Assembly (NCBI RefSeq): GCF_026041215.1
Contig: NZ_JAPEIQ010000021.1
Location: forward strand, 186,001 to 250,000
DNA length: 64,000 nt
Reading direction: 5' to 3'
Source: Hoyosella sp. YIM 151337
GTDB lineage: Bacteria; Actinomycetota; Actinomycetes; Mycobacteriales; Mycobacteriaceae
Below, piece by piece: positions 60,913 through 64,000 of this stretch. Each line of letters opens with the position of its first letter. The first letter of the stretch is position 1. The notes under the pieces were generated by a model. It saw nothing but the letters and a program-made list of their open reading frames with translations, was not told where the DNA came from and made no database searches. A program made the translations under genes and the position numbers.

Positions 60913-61491
60913 AACCGAAGGTTCCTCGTGAACCGAATACGCCGCTCGCCCGCAACGACGGTGACATCGTCGAGTACGCCGATCCAGTGTGGAGAATCCA
61001 CCGAACCCGCGGTGCACATGTCCTGCTGTGGAACATGTTTCGCGCATTCGGTCCGGTAGCGAGCTCGCGCTACGATCCGCACCCGCCGCAACGCGGAATT
61101 CACCCTGGTTTCGGCATCATGTACACCGCATGCAGTGTGCGCACCGCGGTGGCGGAGGTATTTCAGACCACCCGCAGGGTCAACACCATGACCGGTGCGC
61201 CCTGCTTGACTTCGTGGACGCCGGTCCGGCCGCTGAAGCTACTTGATACGCGCTCACGGCGGCCCTGCGGTCGACTTGCCGGGCTTGGTCTCGTGCCATT
61301 CACCAACAGTGGGAAGACCTTGATGGACTGTGGGCGCCGTCCACAATGACAGGTGAGTCGATGCCGGTGCTGTACGACGGGACCGCAGCAGCGATCCCGT
61401 CCGCATCTGATTTTCGAGGCCTCTGTCGCATCCGCTGGTGTGGTCACTGATTGAACGAGCCGCCAAAACACTCGGCTACGGTGCGTACTAA
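60906..61491 (+). pseudogene. RES-domain toxin, decayed by two frame breaks
   Basis: RES-domain toxins are NAD+-degrading or ADP-ribosylating enzymes. The first part is in one frame from GTG 60906 (PVWRIHRTRGAHVLLWNMFRAFGPVASSRYDPHPP, MYTACSVRTAVAEVFQTTRRVN, RPLKLLDT), including the Arg and Glu regions of the domain. About ten residues of the family pattern are then missing and the match continues in a second frame (ALRSTCRAWSRAIHQQWEDLDGLWAPSTMTG), and after another break in a third (SHPLVWSLIERAAKTLGYGAY) up to the stop at 61491. The first-frame protein of 147 residues ends at 61349 without the last third and is probably inactive. Confidence 0.72.
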
Positions 61492-61516
61492 GCGATAACG
61501 CCGCGTCCCATCACCG

Positions 61517-62503
61517 TCACTCCACCGTGACCGGAAACCGCGCCAGCAGCTCCTGAATGCGCACGATTTCAGCTGCGATTCGCTCCTCGAACTCGGCACC
61601 GGCGATGAAGTCACCAGTCCACATCGTCTCACTGACCAGTGCGTTCCAATAGTCGGCACCGTTGAGTGCTGAAAACATATCCACGAGTGCCGCGCGCTGA
61701 GTTTCCGAGATACGCGGTGCCATAAGCCCGCGCCAGTTGTGAAATTCGACGTCGTAGCCGTGCTCGCGGAGTGTTGAGGCGTCAAGACCAGGGAGGCGCT
61801 CCGCACCCGTCACCGCAAGGATATGCACCTCGCCGGCCCGGATCTCGTAGAGGTGCTCGGCTACACCGGTGAACGCGACATCCACCTCACCTGACACCAG
61901 CGCACCGAGCATGTCGCCGCCGCCCTCGTAAGCACGGTATTTGACATGCGCCGTGTCCATCCCGATGGCGTCCAGGAAAAGCATCGCAGCGAGATAGTCG
62001 GGGCCGCCTGGCTGTGAGCCGCCCCCGATATCGAGAGCTTCCGGGTTATCGCGGAGCGCTCCGGCGAGTTCGTCGATCGTCTGATAATCCGAGTCACGGC
62101 GAACGAGAATCGCGCCGGGTTCTTCAACAAGCTGCGCGATAGGGGTGAGCTTCTCGAGGAGGTCTTCCTGACCAGCAACCACGATATTCGAAATGGTGGC
62201 GAGGCCGGCTTGCAGGAGCATCGATGCGTCTCCCTCCGCCAGGCGAACTCGGTGGATCGCCGCAAGCCCGCCATCCCCGGGGATGTTGATCACCGAAGCC
62301 TGCTCCGCTAATTTCTCCTGCTCAAGTCCAATGGCGGTCAGCCTGGCCGTCTGGTCGAAGCCGCCGCCGGGCGGAGTGGGCACGACGAACCGCAGCGACG
62401 ACGGCTCCGTCCCGCCGCCGACGGCGCAGCCAGCGATGAGGGTCGTCAGCGCGACCATCATGATGACTAGCTGCCCTGGCAGGGAACGGAGCCGTCTTCC
62501 CAC
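61517..62503 (-). CDS. tctC: Tripartite tricarboxylate transporter substrate-binding lipoprotein
   Basis: The periplasmic-type receptor of a TTT transporter, held on the outer face of the membrane as a lipoprotein. The N-terminal signal with lipobox LIAGC (Cys26) is followed by the mature Bug/TctC fold (LRFVVPTPPGGGFDQTARL, INIPGDGGLAAIHRV, AILVRRDSDYQTIDELAGAL, DIGGGSQPGGPDYLAAMLF, YEGGGDMLGALVSGEVDVAFTG). It binds a carboxylate; tricarballylate or citrate are the known types. The GTG start follows AAAGGA. It begins 5 bp after the tctA stop. Confidence 0.88.
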   Translation of the reverse strand: MGRRLRSLPGQLVIMMVALTTLIAGCAVGGGTEPSSLRFVVPTPPGGGFDQTARLTAIGLEQEKLAEQASVINIPGDGGLAAIHRVRLAEGDASMLLQAGLATISNIVVAGQEDLLEKLTPIAQLVEEPGAILVRRDSDYQTIDELAGALRDNPEALDIGGGSQPGGPDYLAAMLFLDAIGMDTAHVKYRAYEGGGDMLGALVSGEVDVAFTGVAEHLYEIRAGEVHILAVTGAERLPGLDASTLREHGYDVEFHNWRGLMAPRISETQRAALVDMFSALNGADYWNALVSETMWTGDFIAGAEFEERIAAEIVRIQELLARFPVTVE

Positions 62504-62508
62504 GTGCG

Positions 62509-64000
62509 TCAGATCCTTTCAGACACCTTTACTTCCGTATTCTCCCCTTCGAGCTCGTCCTGGTGGCTGCGGCGCTTGCGGAAGGCGCCAATCACCGCCG
62601 GGAGGAGTGACATTACCGCGAGAGCCAGCAAGATCGCGGGGATGGGCTTCGTTGCGAATACTGTCCAGTCACCGCCAGAGATCTGCAAAGCCTGGCGCAT
62701 CGACCGCTCCATCAGGCCACCGAGAATGAGCCCGAGGATCAGCGGTGCTGCCGGGAAGCCGTTCGCGCGCATCAAGAAACCGATGGCACCGAAGGCGATG
62801 AGCAGCCACAGGTCGAACGTAGAGAAGCTCAGTCCGTACACGCCGACGACGCAGAAAACCACGACCAGTGGAAGCAACAGCGTTTTCGGAGTGTCCAGGA
62901 TTTTTGCGAACAGCGGGATCAGCGGCAGGTTGAGCACGAGCAGCACGACGGTGCCGATGTACATGCTCGCGATCACGCCCCAGAACACCTCTGGGCGGTC
63001 TGTCATCATCATCGGACCGGGCTGAACATCCAAAACAAGCAGCGCGCCCAGCAGGATTGCGGTGGTCCCGGATCCGGGGACGCCCAGCGTCATCATGGGG
63101 ACGAAGGAGCCTACCGCTGCGGCGTTGTTCGCCGCCTCGGGTGCCGCGACACCTTTGACGTTTCCTTTGCCGAATGTCTTGCCGTCTTTCGCGATCTTCT
63201 TCTCAAATGAATACGAAAGGAAGGACGCGACCGTCGCCCCCGCACCGGGGAGAACACCCGTGAAAAAGCCGAGTACGGAGCTGCGCGCAACCGGCGGCGT
63301 GATCGCTTTCGCTTCCTTACGGGTAAGGCGCAGTGACGTGACTTTACGCGATTCGCCTTCTTTGCCCCGTTTGGTAAGTAGCACGAGAACTTCAGCGAGA
63401 GCGAATATTCCGAGTGCGACGATGAGGAAGTCGATCCCCTCGAGCAGGTCAGGAAGCCCAAAAGTGAAGCGCTGGTTTGCGGTTTGAGTGTCGATGCCGA
63501 CTAGCGCGATCATCACGCCCACGACCGCCGCAATTAAGCCCTTGGTGATGTTCTTGCCCGCGAGCGTAACGACTGCGGTGAGGCCGAGAACCATTAGTGC
63601 GAAGTACTCCGCGGGACCGAAGCTGACAGCGACACTGGCCAGTGCTGGCGCGATCGCCATCAGTCCGATAATGCCGATTGTGCCACCAACGAATGAGGAG
63701 ATCGCAGCAATCGCCAGCGCCTTCCCCGCTTTCCCTTGCTTCGCCATCGGGTAGCCATCGAACGATGTCGCCACGGTGCCCGCGACGCCTGGCGCGTTCA
63801 GCAAGATCGACGACGTTGAGCCACCGAATATCGCGCCATAGTAGACGCCCGCGAGCATGATGATGGCGGTGGTCGGCTCCATACCGAACGCCACCGGGAT
63901 CATCAGTGCAATCGCACTCATCGGCCCCAGTCCGGGCAGCGTGCCGATAATCGTGCCGGCGAGGACGCCGATGAACACAAACAGCAGGTTTTGCGGGGTG
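62509..64000 (-). CDS. tctA: Tripartite tricarboxylate transporter large permease, 5' end beyond window
   Basis: The 12-helix permease of the TTT family. Signatures are GVLAGTIIGTLPGLGPMSAIALMIPVAFGMEPTTAIIMLAGVYYGAIFGGSTSSILLNAPG near the N terminus and the matching second repeat GFFTGVLPGAGATVASFLSYSFEKK and TLGVPGSGTTAILLGALLV. The frame continues to the right edge with TPQNLLFVFIG, so the first 15 to 20 residues lie outside. The order is tctA then tctC. The small subunit tctB is not between them and may lie beyond the edge. Confidence 0.92.
   Translation of the reverse strand, partial: TPQNLLFVFIGVLAGTIIGTLPGLGPMSAIALMIPVAFGMEPTTAIIMLAGVYYGAIFGGSTSSILLNAPGVAGTVATSFDGYPMAKQGKAGKALAIAAISSFVGGTIGIIGLMAIAPALASVAVSFGPAEYFALMVLGLTAVVTLAGKNITKGLIAAVVGVMIALVGIDTQTANQRFTFGLPDLLEGIDFLIVALGIFALAEVLVLLTKRGKEGESRKVTSLRLTRKEAKAITPPVARSSVLGFFTGVLPGAGATVASFLSYSFEKKIAKDGKTFGKGNVKGVAAPEAANNAAAVGSFVPMMTLGVPGSGTTAILLGALLVLDVQPGPMMMTDRPEVFWGVIASMYIGTVVLLVLNLPLIPLFAKILDTPKTLLLPLVVVFCVVGVYGLSFSTFDLWLLIAFGAIGFLMRANGFPAAPLILGLILGGLMERSMRQALQISGGDWTVFATKPIPAILLALAVMSLLPAVIGAFRKRRSHQDELEGENTEVKVSERI

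Overview
The window is high-GC DNA from an actinobacterium. The gene set (14-gene nuo operon, monomeric NADP isocitrate dehydrogenase, several class III cyclases, an F420-type domain, an alkane hydroxylase, a RES-type toxin module) fits a mycolic-acid-group organism of the Rhodococcus/Hoyosella/Mycobacterium kind. That placement is inference from gene content. No rRNA, tRNA, CRISPR array, transposase or phage gene was seen.

Layout. 1-542 is the 5' part of a frame-broken aldehyde dehydrogenase. 865-16271 is a complete, tightly overlapping respiratory complex I operon, nuoA to nuoN. 16279-24278 holds a conserved protein of unknown function, three class III adenylate cyclases of three different architectures, a Kef-type K+/H+ antiporter, an ArsR-type regulator, an AlkZ-like winged-helix protein and a small membrane protein. 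24289-37744 is mixed housekeeping and accessory content: a Rieske/glutamate-synthase fusion, a WYL regulator divergent from a glyoxalase-fold gene, a YdeI/YCII/ECF-sigma set, a DUF418 membrane protein, monomeric isocitrate dehydrogenase, a Lon-N-domain protein, an AAA ATPase, an alpha/beta hydrolase and the alkane monooxygenase AlkB.

37975-55147 is the most interesting part: a catabolic island with an amine oxidase, a nitronate monooxygenase-like enzyme, a MaoC hydratase, a gamma-glutamylamine-oxidase-like flavoenzyme, a 3-aminobutyryl-CoA ammonia-lyase-like hotdog protein, a Baeyer-Villiger monooxygenase, an aldehyde dehydrogenase, a zinc alcohol dehydrogenase, a crotonase, an acyl-CoA ligase, a TetR regulator, a class-I-amidotransferase-like hydrolase, a glutamine-synthetase-like ligase, an SCP2-like protein and an esterase. 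Its transcription units share one operator/promoter motif: two near-palindromic decamers (consensus GTCATATGAC) exactly 13 bp apart, at 40363, 45100, 50322 and 54106. The enzyme set suggests a pathway from an amine through a carbonyl compound and an ester or lactone to an acyl-CoA. The substrate is not known.

55216-57690 encodes a MalT-like STAND ATPase that lacks the usual C-terminal LuxR helix-turn-helix. It is followed by an Old Yellow Enzyme fused to an F420/Ddn-like domain with its TetR regulator, a decayed RES-type toxin-antitoxin pair, and the start of a tripartite tricarboxylate transporter locus (tctA, tctC) that runs off the right edge.

Two whole-window observations stand out. A previously unlabelled 69-bp inverted-repeat element (19-bp arms, 31-bp centre) occurs three times, at 574, 29714 and 31082. 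Several genes are broken or fused at homopolymer runs, which may be sequencing errors or real decay.
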